51,296 bases of DNA from Planctomycetota bacterium (GTDB lineage: Bacteria; Planctomycetota; UBA1135; GCA-002686595), in NCBI GenBank assembly GCA_016779225.1, contig JADHNZ010000021.1:1-51296 (forward strand). The letters run 5' to 3'. Below, one piece after another: positions 1-8,323 of the stretch; within the stretch, counting starts at the first letter, position 1, and each line of letters starts with the position of its first letter. The notes beneath the pieces were generated by a model. The model was given only the letters and a program-made list of their open reading frames with translations. It was not told the origin of the DNA and did not search any database. A program made the position numbers and the translations under genes.

Positions 1-108
1 GTCGAAGGGCACCCCCAGCACATGGACGGCCGCCTCGTCGGGGCCGTGGGGGAGGCCGAAGATGCCGCTGCCGGGCTGGGCCGCCGCGTCCGGGTCGAAG
101 GGCTGCAT
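1..108 (-). CDS. Arginase/agmatinase-family protein, N-terminus only
   Basis: This is the first 36 codons of a minus-strand gene that runs off the left edge of the window. The ATG at 108-106 opens a frame with no stop to position 1. The visible protein ends in HVLGVPFD, which resembles the first beta strand of ureohydrolases (arginase, agmatinase, formimidoylglutamase), where a hydrophobic-GVPFD stretch comes shortly before the metal-binding core. None of the metal-binding His or Asp residues lie in the window, so the substrate cannot be told. The gene points away from the sigma-factor gene, with about 110 bp between the two starts. The family call rests on one short motif and is tentative. 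Confidence 0.5.
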   Translation of the reverse strand, partial: MQPFDPDAAAQPGSGIFGLPHGPDEAAVHVLGVPFD

Positions 109-217
109 CCCAGGAGGATCGGGCCGCGGGCGGCCGGGGCGCAAGCGGAGCCTCGGCGGGAATCTTCTCGGAGGGGCCAAGACATCGTGGCTCGGCTTCG
201 TTCCCCTGGTACGCGCC

Positions 218-835
218 ATGGAAGCAGCCCCCCGACGCCCCTCCCCGAACCCCAGCGAGCTGGGGACGGGTGACCTCCTCGCGCGCTGGCGCGGCGGGGA
301 CCTCGGGGCCTTCGAGGCCCTCGTGGAGCGCTTCGAGGGCGCCCTGCTGCGCCACGCCACGGCCCTGCTGGGTCGGGGCGCGGGCGCGGAGGACATCGTC
401 CAGGAGGCCTTCCTGCGCCTGGCCGAGGTCCCGCCCGTCCCTGCCCCAAGCGGCGATGGCCACGGGGCCCTCCAGGCCTGGCTCCACCGGGTCGTCCGCA
501 ACCGCTGCACCGACGAGATGCGCTCCACCCACAGCCGCAGGGAGCGCGAGCGTCGCGCGGCCCTGGACGAGTCCACCGAGGGCGGCCAGCGCGCCGTCGA
601 CCAGGCGGATACGCAGGAGGCCGTCCGTCGCGGCCTCGAGACCCTCCCCGTGGACCAGCGCGAGGTGCTGACCCTGCGCCTCCTCGGGGGGCACAGCTAC
701 CGCGAGATCGCCGACCTCACCGGGAAGAAGTCGGGGACCATCGGCTGGCTCGTGAGCGTCGGCCTCGAGGCCCTGTCCCGCGAGCTGGCTCCCCTGCTTG
801 GGCTGGGGTCCGCGGACCTCCCCGGCCAAGCCTGA
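218..835 (+). CDS. ECF-type RNA polymerase sigma factor
   Basis: A 205-residue sigma-70 family factor of the extracytoplasmic-function size class. Region 2 covers about residues 17-105 and contains the motif AEDIVQEAFLRL followed by AWLHRVVRNRCTDEMR, the usual region 2.3-2.4 pattern. Region 4 covers about 140-190, with LPVDQREVLTLRLLGG and a helix-turn-helix around HSYREIADLTGKKSGTI. The ATG at 218 was chosen because homology begins soon after it; the frame is open further upstream but reads as non-coding. The next gene starts 49 bp downstream on the same strand and encodes a membrane protein with an anti-sigma-like cytoplasmic head, so the two probably form a sigma/regulator pair. The target promoters are unknown. 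Confidence 0.9.
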   Translation: MEAAPRRPSPNPSELGTGDLLARWRGGDLGAFEALVERFEGALLRHATALLGRGAGAEDIVQEAFLRLAEVPPVPAPSGDGHGALQAWLHRVVRNRCTDEMRSTHSRRERERRAALDESTEGGQRAVDQADTQEAVRRGLETLPVDQREVLTLRLLGGHSYREIADLTGKKSGTIGWLVSVGLEALSRELAPLLGLGSADLPGQA

Positions 836-884
836 ATCCACTCGACCGGCGGGCCACTGGCCCGCGCACGACCAGGAGACACCC

Positions 885-3830
885 ATGGAAACCAACCACC
901 CCCTCCTCGAGGACCTCTGCGCCGTCCTGCTCGGCGAGGCCGACGCGGTCACCCGTGAGCGTGTGGCCCGCGCCCTGGCCGAGGACCCGGCCCTGGCAGC
1001 CCTGGACCAGCGTCTGCGGGCGACGGTCGATCTCGTCACGGCCGCGGGGCTCGAGCCCGAGCAGCTGCCTGAGCGCGAGCGTGAGGCCCTCCTGAGTGCC
1101 GCTCGGGGGCTGGCGGCATCCGCGCCGGCTCCCGCCCCACTCGCAGGACTCCTTCGCGCGGCAGCGGCGGTGGTCTGCCTTGCCGGCGGCGTGTGGTTCG
1201 CGCTCGAGTCCGGTCCCTCGGGCCCCACCATCGAGTGGGTGGAGGACGACCCCTCGGCGGTTGCAGTCGCCCGGGCGCGCGCGGTCCTCCTTGAGCAGGT
1301 GAGGCGCCTGCGCAGCGCGCCGTTCGAGCTGGCAGGGCTGCCTGATCCCGAGCGCGTGGCGGCCTATGCGGCCCTGGCCGAGGAGGCGCGAGCGGAGACG
1401 GCTCCTGCCGACTTCGGCCTCAGCCACGGCGAGCGCGAGAGCCTCGCTGCCCTGGGCTATGGGGGCGAGGGCTCCGGGGCCCCGTTCGACAGCCGGGTGA
1501 CCAATGGAGTCGTGGGGATTGGCGGCGGCGCCGGCGGCCCCGGCAAGGCCGCGGAGGGTCGCTATGGGGCTCGCGGTGGGGCGGTCCGCAAGGTCGAGAG
1601 CTCCGCGGGTGCGCCGACGACCCAGACCCTGTCCCTGGGCGTGCCCTCGGGCGGACTGGTGGGTGGCAGCACCGCAGCGCCGGCCACGACGGGCTTGGTG
1701 CCGCCCCCCGCCGGAGGCGGCGGCGGGCAGGGCGTCGCCGCCCCGGGACCGACCACCCCGTCGCCTCCGCCCTCGACCCTGGCGCTCTCCTCCAAAGGAG
1801 CCCCGTCCGCGCAGCCCGCCCCTGCGCCCGCCGCCGCGGCACCGTCGCGGGCCCCGGACTCGCGATCGCGAGGGGGTGCCTACCGCGGCACCGGGGACAC
1901 CGTCCCGCCGCGGGCGGATGCTCCCGCGCTGGGGCTTGGGTTCGAGCGCAAGCGCGCCGGTGAGAGGGTCGCTCAGCTCGCCGAGGTGGCCGACCACCTC
2001 TACCTCCTGGGTGATGCGGACCTCGACGACGCGGAGGGCGTCCGGTTCGCGCAGGAGCCGGGCGTGCGGCGCACGGTCCAGCTGCCGCCGTTCGAGGCGA
2101 CCCTCGAGGTGCGCGAGCGCGAGCTTGCGCGGAGCACGCGCATCCTCCCCGGAACGGACCTCTCCGAGCGCTTCTCGCGCTGGTGGGGCGACAACCCCTG
2201 GGAGCTGACCCTGGCCGATGCCCAGGCGACCTTCGCCGCGGATGTGGACACGGCCAGCTTCGGGCGCGCGCGCTACGACCTGGGGCGCGGGCGCCTGCCG
2301 GGGCGCTCCGAGGTCCGCACCGAGGAGTTCGTCAACTGGTTCCGGGCGGACCTCGACGCGCCCATCCAGGACGACCTGCAGCTGTCCGCAGAGCTCGCCC
2401 CCTCGGCGGTGGGCACGAACGGGGACCGCTGGCTCCTGAGGGTCGGCGTGCGCGCCAAGGAGGTCCCGCCGAGCGAGCGCGCTCCCCTGGACCTGGTTCT
2501 CGTCGTGGATGTCAGCGGCTCCATGAACAACGGAGATCGCATGGGGCTCGTGAAGCGTGCCGTCGGCCAGCTGGTCGAACAGCTCGACGGGCGCGACACG
2601 GTCGCCGTGGTGACCTTCAACGCCCAGGCGAACGAGGTCCTGCCGCCCACCAGCGCGGCCCAGCGCGGCCTGGTGCGCGCGGCGATGGAGCCCCTGAGCC
2701 CCGGAGGCGGAACCAACGCTGCGGTCGGCCTCCAGCTGGGCTACCAGGTCGCCGCCCGGACCCTGGCCCCGGACCGCACGAGCCGCGTGGTCCTGCTCTC
2801 GGATGGGATCGCCAATACCGGCGAGACCGACCAGGCCAAGATCCTCGAGAGCGTCCGCGCCGAGCTGGACCGCGGCGTGCACCTGAACACGATCGGGGTC
2901 GGCCTCGAGCAGAACGGGGACGCCTTCCTCGAGCAGCTCGCCGACAAGGGCGACGGCGTCTGTGACTATGCCCAGGACGACGCGACCCTCCAGCGCGCGC
3001 TGGTGGAGCGCTTCGCAGGGGCCTTCGTCCCCGTCGCCGACGATGTGAAGATCCAGGTCGAGTTCGCCCCGGGCCAGGTCGTGCGCTGGCGCCAGCTTGG
3101 GTATGAGAACCGGGCCATCGCCGATGCCGACTTCCGTAACGATGCGGTGGACGCGGGCGAGATCGGCTCGGGTCACCAGGTGACGGCGCTCTTCGAGCTC
3201 GAGCTGGCGCGCGGCCTTGTGTTCGACGGCACGCCCCTGGCGACGACGCGCCTGCGCTGGAAGGCACCGAAGGTGGGTGGCGTGGACAACACCCAGCGGA
3301 CGGCGACCGAGCGCAGCCTCGAGGTCCTCGCCTACGACGCCGTGGACTCTCCGCGGGCCACCTCGGGGGGCTATCGGCGCGCCGCCGTGGCCGCGCGCTT
3401 CGCCGAGCTGCTGCGGCGCTCCGTGCACGCGCGCGAGGACCGCGCTGAAGACCTGCTGCGCGCGGCCGAGGCCCTGCTCCAGGACCCCTCCGTGGGCCGG
3501 GACGCGGACACCGCCGAGCTGGTCGCTCTCATCCGCCGCGCGACCGAGCTCGGGCTCCACCCTGCTCAGGAGGAGAACCCGGTCCAGCGCGCCCAAGACG
3601 AGCTGCGCATGATCGAGCACCTCTGCGGTCAGGTGGACTCCCTGCCCGGCGGAGCCGGATCGGCCGCGGCCTGGGAGCTCGGCGCGGCGCGCCGGGTGGC
3701 TCGAGAGCGACTCACGGCGGCGCTGGAGTGGGAGGAGGCCGCCGCGCGGGAGGCCGCGGGCTGGTCTCGGAATGGGACTCAGCTGCTCGGGGGCACCGGG
3801 GGCACACGCTCCCGGGACTCCAAGGACTAG
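885..3830 (+). CDS. Membrane VWA (YfbK-type) protein with anti-sigma-like N-terminus
   Basis: A 981-residue protein. Residues 1-75 form a short helical acidic domain (LLGEADAVTRERVARALAED) laid out like the cytoplasmic part of anti-sigma factors, without the zinc-binding His/Cys signature. One transmembrane helix lies at about 88-107. A Gly/Pro/Ala-rich low-complexity linker follows at about 195-345, then the YfbK-type N-terminal VWA module (about 435-500, ending EEFVNWFRADL), then a VWA domain whose MIDAS motif DVSGSM starts at Asp542. The C-terminal region resembles the DUF3520 domain that follows VWA in YfbK proteins. The ATG at 885 follows CAGGAGA. VWA domains bind protein partners through a metal ion; the ligand here is unknown. 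The gene probably forms an operon with the sigma factor, and its stop codon overlaps a -10-like hexamer for the next gene. Confidence 0.88.
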   Translation: METNHPLLEDLCAVLLGEADAVTRERVARALAEDPALAALDQRLRATVDLVTAAGLEPEQLPEREREALLSAARGLAASAPAPAPLAGLLRAAAAVVCLAGGVWFALESGPSGPTIEWVEDDPSAVAVARARAVLLEQVRRLRSAPFELAGLPDPERVAAYAALAEEARAETAPADFGLSHGERESLAALGYGGEGSGAPFDSRVTNGVVGIGGGAGGPGKAAEGRYGARGGAVRKVESSAGAPTTQTLSLGVPSGGLVGGSTAAPATTGLVPPPAGGGGGQGVAAPGPTTPSPPPSTLALSSKGAPSAQPAPAPAAAAPSRAPDSRSRGGAYRGTGDTVPPRADAPALGLGFERKRAGERVAQLAEVADHLYLLGDADLDDAEGVRFAQEPGVRRTVQLPPFEATLEVRERELARSTRILPGTDLSERFSRWWGDNPWELTLADAQATFAADVDTASFGRARYDLGRGRLPGRSEVRTEEFVNWFRADLDAPIQDDLQLSAELAPSAVGTNGDRWLLRVGVRAKEVPPSERAPLDLVLVVDVSGSMNNGDRMGLVKRAVGQLVEQLDGRDTVAVVTFNAQANEVLPPTSAAQRGLVRAAMEPLSPGGGTNAAVGLQLGYQVAARTLAPDRTSRVVLLSDGIANTGETDQAKILESVRAELDRGVHLNTIGVGLEQNGDAFLEQLADKGDGVCDYAQDDATLQRALVERFAGAFVPVADDVKIQVEFAPGQVVRWRQLGYENRAIADADFRNDAVDAGEIGSGHQVTALFELELARGLVFDGTPLATTRLRWKAPKVGGVDNTQRTATERSLEVLAYDAVDSPRATSGGYRRAAVAARFAELLRRSVHAREDRAEDLLRAAEALLQDPSVGRDADTAELVALIRRATELGLHPAQEENPVQRAQDELRMIEHLCGQVDSLPGGAGSAAAWELGAARRVARERLTAALEWEEAAAREAAGWSRNGTQLLGGTGGTRSRDSKD

Positions 3831-3833
3831 GAT
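3828..3833 (+). promoter_or_regulatory. -10-like hexamer TAGGAT before the DUF2071 gene
   Basis: TAGGAT ends 9 nt before the ATG at 3843, and its first three bases are the TAG stop of the upstream gene. A start about 7 nt downstream of the hexamer would give a transcript with almost no leader. The same arrangement recurs before other genes in this window. No convincing -35 was seen. Confidence 0.35.
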
Positions 3834-3842
3834 CGACGGGGC

Positions 3843-4604
3843 ATGCGTGCCCCCGCCCTCCGCGGACGCATCGATCGCAGGATCAGCGTCTTCTACCGCC
3901 TCGACCCGACGGCGGCGCGGAGCCTGCTGCCTGCGCCGCTGCGCCCGCGCCTCGTGCGCGGCTGGGCGCTCGGAGGCGTGTGCATCCTTCGCCTTGCGCG
4001 CATGCGCCCGCGGATGCTGCCCATTCCCCTGGGCCTGGCCTCCGAGCTGGCCTGGCACCGAATCGCGGTCGAGTGGGAGGAGGAGGGACGCCCCATGCAC
4101 GGCCACTACCTGCTGCGGTCCGAGACGGACTCGCGCCTCGCGCCGTTCCCGGGCGCGCGCCTCGTGCCCTCCCCGGATGACTGCACCCGCATCGAGGTGC
4201 GCTCGTCGGACGCCGCGCTGACGGCGCGCGTCGAGAGTGGCGATGGCACCACCGACCTCGACCTAGCGGCGTCCCTGGGCAGCTGGAGGTCCGACGCCCT
4301 CTTCAAGTCCGCCAACGCCGCGCGGGCCTCGATCGCCTCGGGCCATGTGGTCTGGGACGGGGATGAGCAGGGTGAGCTCGAGGGTGTCGAGCTGCGCTCC
4401 ACCGGCGGCACCGCGCAGGGCCTCGAGGTCGTCCGGCTGGCATCGACCTGGTTCGACGACCGAGCGCGCTTCCCCCTGGGAGCGGCGACCCTCGACTGCG
4501 CCATCGTCGTGCGCGATGCGGACCACGAGTGGCACGCGCCAGCGGGCCAGCCGGCGCGCGCCCAGGCTGGTGGCACGGTCCCTCTCCCCGCGCCCGGAGC
4601 ATGA
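3843..4604 (+). CDS. DUF2071 (YqjF-like) protein
   Basis: A 253-residue soluble protein resembling the DUF2071/YqjF family, which adopts an acetoacetate-decarboxylase-like fold. Visible family features are the opening with a tyrosine and a Leu-Leu-Pro segment (FYRLDPTAARSLLPAPL), the following Gly-Trp-Ala/Gly-Gly-Val segment (GWALGGVCILRLARMRP), and a central HRIAVEW strand before the acidic half. No catalytic lysine could be assigned with confidence, so enzymatic activity is not claimed. The gene starts 12 bp after the VWA gene on the same strand and probably has its own promoter, given the TAGGAT just upstream. It converges on the hydrolase gene that ends at 4679. Confidence 0.7.
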   Translation: MRAPALRGRIDRRISVFYRLDPTAARSLLPAPLRPRLVRGWALGGVCILRLARMRPRMLPIPLGLASELAWHRIAVEWEEEGRPMHGHYLLRSETDSRLAPFPGARLVPSPDDCTRIEVRSSDAALTARVESGDGTTDLDLAASLGSWRSDALFKSANAARASIASGHVVWDGDEQGELEGVELRSTGGTAQGLEVVRLASTWFDDRARFPLGAATLDCAIVVRDADHEWHAPAGQPARAQAGGTVPLPAPGA

Positions 4605-4678
4605 CTGCCTGCGGGGCCCTCATGCGGCAGAGCCCGTGGACCAGGCGCTAGCCAGACGGCTGTGAGCGCAGCGCGAGC

Positions 4679-6181
4679 CTAGAAGACGAGCCGCAGGCGG
4701 TTGAAGGTTGCCGGGCCCACCGTGCTGCCGGCCTCGGGGGTGACCGTCAGGGTGGACGCGGCGGCGTCCCAGGTGGTGCTTGCGGCCACGGTGCTCGTGG
4801 TGCCCCCGGGCAGGTCGAATTCGATCTCCGCAAGGGCCGGCTGGCTCCCCAGGCCGGTCAGCCGCAGCTGTGGAAGAGTGCTGCCCGCGGCCGCCTGGGT
4901 CCGGACGAAGAGCTCCTCACCCGCAGCGGGAGCGGAGTCGAGGCCCAGATCCGCCGGCTGGAACTCGAGGGAGGCCACCTTGAAGAGGTCCTCGATCTGG
5001 AGCTCTTGGGTGACCGGGTCGGCCGCGTAGCGCATCCGCGCCAGGGCCAGCGGGCCCGTGCGCTGCACCATGAATGCGTGCCACTGGCGATCCGCGTCCA
5101 TGCGCAGCTCCTGCGTCACGGTCGGATCAATGGGCTGGAGGGTGTGCAGAGCCAGCCAGTCGAGGACCTCGTCCTCGCACAGGAATCCCCAGCAGTGGTT
5201 GTCGGGGCAAACCGTCGGCGCGGGCTGGGGCACCAGGCACGGAGTCAGGGGAGCCGCGGGCACCTGTCCGACCGTACCGAGCAGGTAGTCGCGAGTGATC
5301 TCGGTCTGCGTGGCGAGGACCCCGAGCGGTGCGCTCTTGTCATCCGTGGCCCAGGTGTAGGCCTGGTAGGTGTGGCGCAGGTTCCAGGCGAGGCTCTGGG
5401 CGTCGTTGATGTTGTCCGGATTCGGCAGGGAGGGGATCCAGAAGCTCTCGAAGCCGGTGTCCGTCCAGTCCACATGGAGCGAGGAGGACTGCCGCATGCG
5501 GAACGCGCGCTCGGGGTCGATGTCCGGGCCAAAGAGGACCGGGGAGTCGAAGTCGGCCACGCGCAGCACGCCATTGCCCGCGGGCAGGAAGAGCGGCCTG
5601 TGTCGCGAGCGATGGGACAGGTCCGTGAGGCTCAGCGTGCCCGTGTGGATGAGCTGGGCTGCCATCCGGATGTCGCCGAGGCCCACATGGCGCGCGGCGT
5701 AGCTCGAGGCCCAGCCCCCACCCATCGAGAAGCCGACCCCGTACACCCGCTCCTGGTCGATGCAGGAGCCGAAGTTGGCCCAGACGAACTCGAGGGCGTC
5801 CTCGGTGTTCTGCTGGGCGTAGTCGATGCCGAAGTTGGCGATGTTCGCTCCAAGCGGTGCGATGACGAACCAGCCGCGCGCCATGGCCTCGTCGAAGAAG
5901 CTCGTGCGCGTCTCGAGGGCGGTGGGGTCTTCGTAGTAGGAGTGGAACAGGATCAGGACTGGCGCAGGCTGCGAGGCGGAGGCCCCGGTCGGCTCGCCCA
6001 CCACCACGGACTCGGGGATGCCGGTGGAGGTGAACAGGAGGTGGTACTCCGTCACCGTGCCGTTGACCGGCATCCCTGCGGGCCCTCCGAGGGGCGCAAC
6101 GCCAGTAGCCACCCGGCCCTGGGGGAGGGCGAGTGCAGGGGTGGCGAGGGCCAGGCCGAGGAGGAGATGGAGTCGTCCCAT
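4679..6181 (-). CDS. Secreted alpha/beta hydrolase (first of a pair)
   Basis: A 500-residue exported protein. The N-terminus MGRLHLLLGLALATPALA is a signal peptide. The catalytic domain has a beta-strand/oxyanion region PVLILFHSY, the repeat-like segment APLGANIANFGIDYAQ, and a nucleophile elbow GVGFSMGGGW with Ser152. A likely catalytic His lies in DNHCWGF, just before CEDEVLDWLALHTL. The order resembles PHB-depolymerase/feruloyl-esterase-like lipases and peptidase-like carboxylesterases; the substrate is unknown. About 110 further residues follow the catalytic part and look beta-rich, possibly a sorting or binding module. The ATG at 6181 was chosen because it starts the signal peptide; TATCTT lies 12 nt upstream. 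A clear paralogue ends 130 bp upstream of this start. Confidence 0.82.
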   Translation of the reverse strand: MGRLHLLLGLALATPALALPQGRVATGVAPLGGPAGMPVNGTVTEYHLLFTSTGIPESVVVGEPTGASASQPAPVLILFHSYYEDPTALETRTSFFDEAMARGWFVIAPLGANIANFGIDYAQQNTEDALEFVWANFGSCIDQERVYGVGFSMGGGWASSYAARHVGLGDIRMAAQLIHTGTLSLTDLSHRSRHRPLFLPAGNGVLRVADFDSPVLFGPDIDPERAFRMRQSSSLHVDWTDTGFESFWIPSLPNPDNINDAQSLAWNLRHTYQAYTWATDDKSAPLGVLATQTEITRDYLLGTVGQVPAAPLTPCLVPQPAPTVCPDNHCWGFLCEDEVLDWLALHTLQPIDPTVTQELRMDADRQWHAFMVQRTGPLALARMRYAADPVTQELQIEDLFKVASLEFQPADLGLDSAPAAGEELFVRTQAAAGSTLPQLRLTGLGSQPALAEIEFDLPGGTTSTVAASTTWDAAASTLTVTPEAGSTVGPATFNRLRLVF

Positions 6182-6278
6182 CACAGCCCCATCAAGATAG
6201 ATGAGGAGGGGCGAGAACGATAGGTCATCCAACGGCGGGGCCTCTTTCTGGGCCCATCGCCCCGGCACCGCGCACCCA

Positions 6279-6300
6279 GCGGGGGGACCGCCCCCCCCGC
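6279..6300 (-). terminator. GC hairpin after the second hydrolase gene
   Basis: An 8-bp perfect stem of GCGGGGGG and CCCCCCGC with a six-base loop lies about 12 bp past the stop of the 6312-7727 gene, reading on the minus strand. No run of T follows, so this is at most a weak terminator-like hairpin. Confidence 0.4.
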
Positions 6301-6311
6301 GCAGGGGCAAG

Positions 6312-7727
6312 TCAGGGCAGGACGCGCCACGAGATGGCGGACATCCCGGTCGGGGCGTAGTCGAGGGTCAGGGTGCGAGCGACTGCGTCGTAGCTCCACC
6401 CCGTCGTCGCGACTCCGTTGAGGTGGATGGTCGTCGGCGGGTCCATGTCCTCGAGCGTGACGCTGGCCGGGAGGCCGTCCTTCTCGTTGAACACCAGCTC
6501 GAGACCCGCGGCGCTGGCCGGGTCCAGCCCGAGGTCCTGGGGGGCGAAGCGCAGGTTGCTCAGGTTCGAGGCTCGGATGACATAGGCACGGTTCACCGCG
6601 GGGACCACGGCCCAGTCGAAGGGGGTGAAGGACCCCGCCGCCCGCTGGGTGACTGCGAAGTGCTGGAAGCGTGCGTCGCGGTCGGCGAGGACCTTGGTGA
6701 GGGTGGAGCCGTCGGGGAGCGTGAGCGTGTGGGTCTCAAGCCAGTCGAGGACGGCGTCCTCGTCCAGGGTGCGCCAGGAGTGCTGGAGTCCAGGAGCTGC
6801 GCTGAAGCCGGCCGTGTAGTCGCTGGTGCCGCCGCGGACCACGCGCTGGGCGTCGAACTCCTCGGACTGCTGCACCAGGTACGCCAGGGGATCCGCGAGG
6901 CAGGTCCAGGTCCGCACCGGGACATGGGCGATGTTGCGCAGCAGGTCGGTGTCCTGGTCCACCTCGCCCGTGGCGGCGAGGAGGTCCATGGCGGAGGCCG
7001 TGGAGTAGCGGAAGGGCTGCGCCGCTGGGCTGCCCCCGAACATCAGCGGGCTCTGCAGGAGCGTGGTGTTCACCGCGCTGGCGTGGACATGGGACACCGA
7101 GGTCGAGCCGGTGTGGTTGACCAGGGCTGCGAACCGCAGGTGGTCCTCCCCGGTGTGGCGCGCGGCGAAGCTCGCCATCCAGCCTCCGCCCATGGAGAAG
7201 CCCACGCCGTAGACGCGGTCGAGGTCGAGGGGGAAGTACTGGGCCAGGAACTCGAGCGCGGCCTGGGTGTTCGCCTGCGCGTAGTCGATCCCGAAGTTGT
7301 ACTTGTGCGCCCCAAGGGGAGCGACGACGAGCCAGCCGCGCTTGCGCGCGGCCTCCATGTAGTCGGTGTTGGCGACGGTGTGCTCAGGCTCCTCGCCGTA
7401 GGCATGGAAGAGCACGAGGACGGGGAGGGGGCCGGTGATCTGGTCGGGGAGCCCAACGACCATGCGCTCACGCCATGCCGTTCCGGTGGCGCCGAGGCCG
7501 ACGCGGTAGACGCGGTTGCCGATGGGCAGGGCGTAGGGCCACCCGCCGAGGGGAGGCGCGATCTGCCCGCCGACGGACGAGACGAAGGTGTGCTGGGTGC
7601 CCAGCAGGTCCCCGTCGACGCCGCGCAGGGGTGCGTCGGGGGTCCTGGGGGCGCGCCGCTGGGCGCTGGCCGGTGCGGCGAGGCCGGTAAGGGCCGTCGC
7701 GGCGAGGAGGAGAGTGACTCGGTTCAT
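6312..7727 (-). CDS. Secreted alpha/beta hydrolase (second of a pair)
   Basis: A 471-residue exported protein related to its neighbour at 4679-6181. MNRVTLLLAATALTGLAAPASA is a classical signal peptide ending in Ala-x-Ala. The catalytic core has LPVLVLFHAYGEE, VAPLGAHKYNFGIDYAQ, and the nucleophile elbow GVGFSMGGGW with Ser178. A likely active-site His sits in LQHSW before DEDAVLDWLETHTL. The same landmarks occur in the same order in the first hydrolase, so the two derive from a duplication, but they are clearly diverged. As in the neighbour, about 110 residues follow the catalytic part. The ATG at 7727 starts the signal peptide. The substrate is unknown; a carboxyl ester or polyester is plausible for a secreted enzyme of this type. 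Confidence 0.83.
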   Translation of the reverse strand: MNRVTLLLAATALTGLAAPASAQRRAPRTPDAPLRGVDGDLLGTQHTFVSSVGGQIAPPLGGWPYALPIGNRVYRVGLGATGTAWRERMVVGLPDQITGPLPVLVLFHAYGEEPEHTVANTDYMEAARKRGWLVVAPLGAHKYNFGIDYAQANTQAALEFLAQYFPLDLDRVYGVGFSMGGGWMASFAARHTGEDHLRFAALVNHTGSTSVSHVHASAVNTTLLQSPLMFGGSPAAQPFRYSTASAMDLLAATGEVDQDTDLLRNIAHVPVRTWTCLADPLAYLVQQSEEFDAQRVVRGGTSDYTAGFSAAPGLQHSWRTLDEDAVLDWLETHTLTLPDGSTLTKVLADRDARFQHFAVTQRAAGSFTPFDWAVVPAVNRAYVIRASNLSNLRFAPQDLGLDPASAAGLELVFNEKDGLPASVTLEDMDPPTTIHLNGVATTGWSYDAVARTLTLDYAPTGMSAISWRVLP

Positions 7728-7820
7728 CAGGGTCTCGGGCGTGCGGTGTGGCCTCGGGGGGGCCCGCCCATCAAGGAACGCTAGCCCTGCACCTCCGCCC
7801 CTGCGCCGCAGGGGGAGAGA

Positions 7821-7838
7821 GCGGGAAATGCTTTCCGC
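7821..7838. repeat. Short inverted repeat between divergent genes
   Basis: GCGGGAAATGCTTTCCGC can form a 7-bp stem with one bulged G. It lies in the 218-bp gap between the divergent hydrolase (start 7727) and DUF423 (start 7946) genes. It could be an operator or a chance palindrome. Nothing else was recognised in this gap apart from CAATCT 8 nt before the DUF423 start. Confidence 0.25.
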
Positions 7839-7945
7839 AGGGAACGCCTCAGGCTGAGACGCACGGGAGCGAGGCGTGACGGGAAGGCCTTGCGAGGGCC
7901 TGGCGCGAGCCCGCCGGGGCCTGCCGGCTGGCAATCTAGTGCGTC

Positions 7946-8323
7946 ATGACGACCCCCTGGATTCGCGCCGCGGCGCTCATGGGCTTCCTCGGCGTTTCTC
8001 TCGGCGCGTTCGGCGCCCACGGACTGGAGGAGGTCCTCAGCGGGGGAGAGCGCGCGGCCTGGTGGTCGACCGCCGTGGACTACCACATGTGGCACGCCCT
8101 GGCCCTGCTTGCCGTGGGGCTCGTGGAGGAGCGCACCGGACGCGGCCGTGCAGCCGGCTGGTGCCTGCTCGCCGGCATCCTGGTCTTCTCGGGGACTCTC
8201 TATGCCATGGGGCTGGGCGGACCCCGCTGGCTCGGCGCGATCACGCCCTTGGGTGGCCTCCTCTTGCTGGCGGGCTGGGTCCTGCTCGGCCTGGCCGCCC
8301 GCGGATCCGCGCGGGCCTCCTAG
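7946..8323 (+). CDS. DUF423 (YgdD-like) small membrane protein
   Basis: A 125-residue inner-membrane protein of the DUF423 family. The N-terminal motif GVSLGAFGAHGL and the WWSTAVDYHMWHALALL stretch are typical, and the length is normal for the family. Four hydrophobic segments are visible at about residues 5-25, 48-62, 72-92 and 95-118. The function of the family is not established. The stop codon overlaps the stop of the convergent aminotransferase gene within the palindrome CTAG at 8320-8323. CAATCT ends 8 nt before the ATG, which suggests a very short or absent leader. Confidence 0.88.
   Translation: MTTPWIRAAALMGFLGVSLGAFGAHGLEEVLSGGERAAWWSTAVDYHMWHALALLAVGLVEERTGRGRAAGWCLLAGILVFSGTLYAMGLGGPRWLGAITPLGGLLLLAGWVLLGLAARGSARAS

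Noticed and set aside
717..4106. Very long open frame on the minus strand opposite the VWA gene
   Set aside because: It is the mirror of strongly G/C-ending codons in the VWA gene; the translation has no recognisable domain, and the plus-strand product does.
8320..8323. Overlap of two genes at CTAG as a sign of an annotation error
   Set aside because: Both proteins are complete and belong to clear families; the palindrome CTAG serves as TAG stop on both strands.
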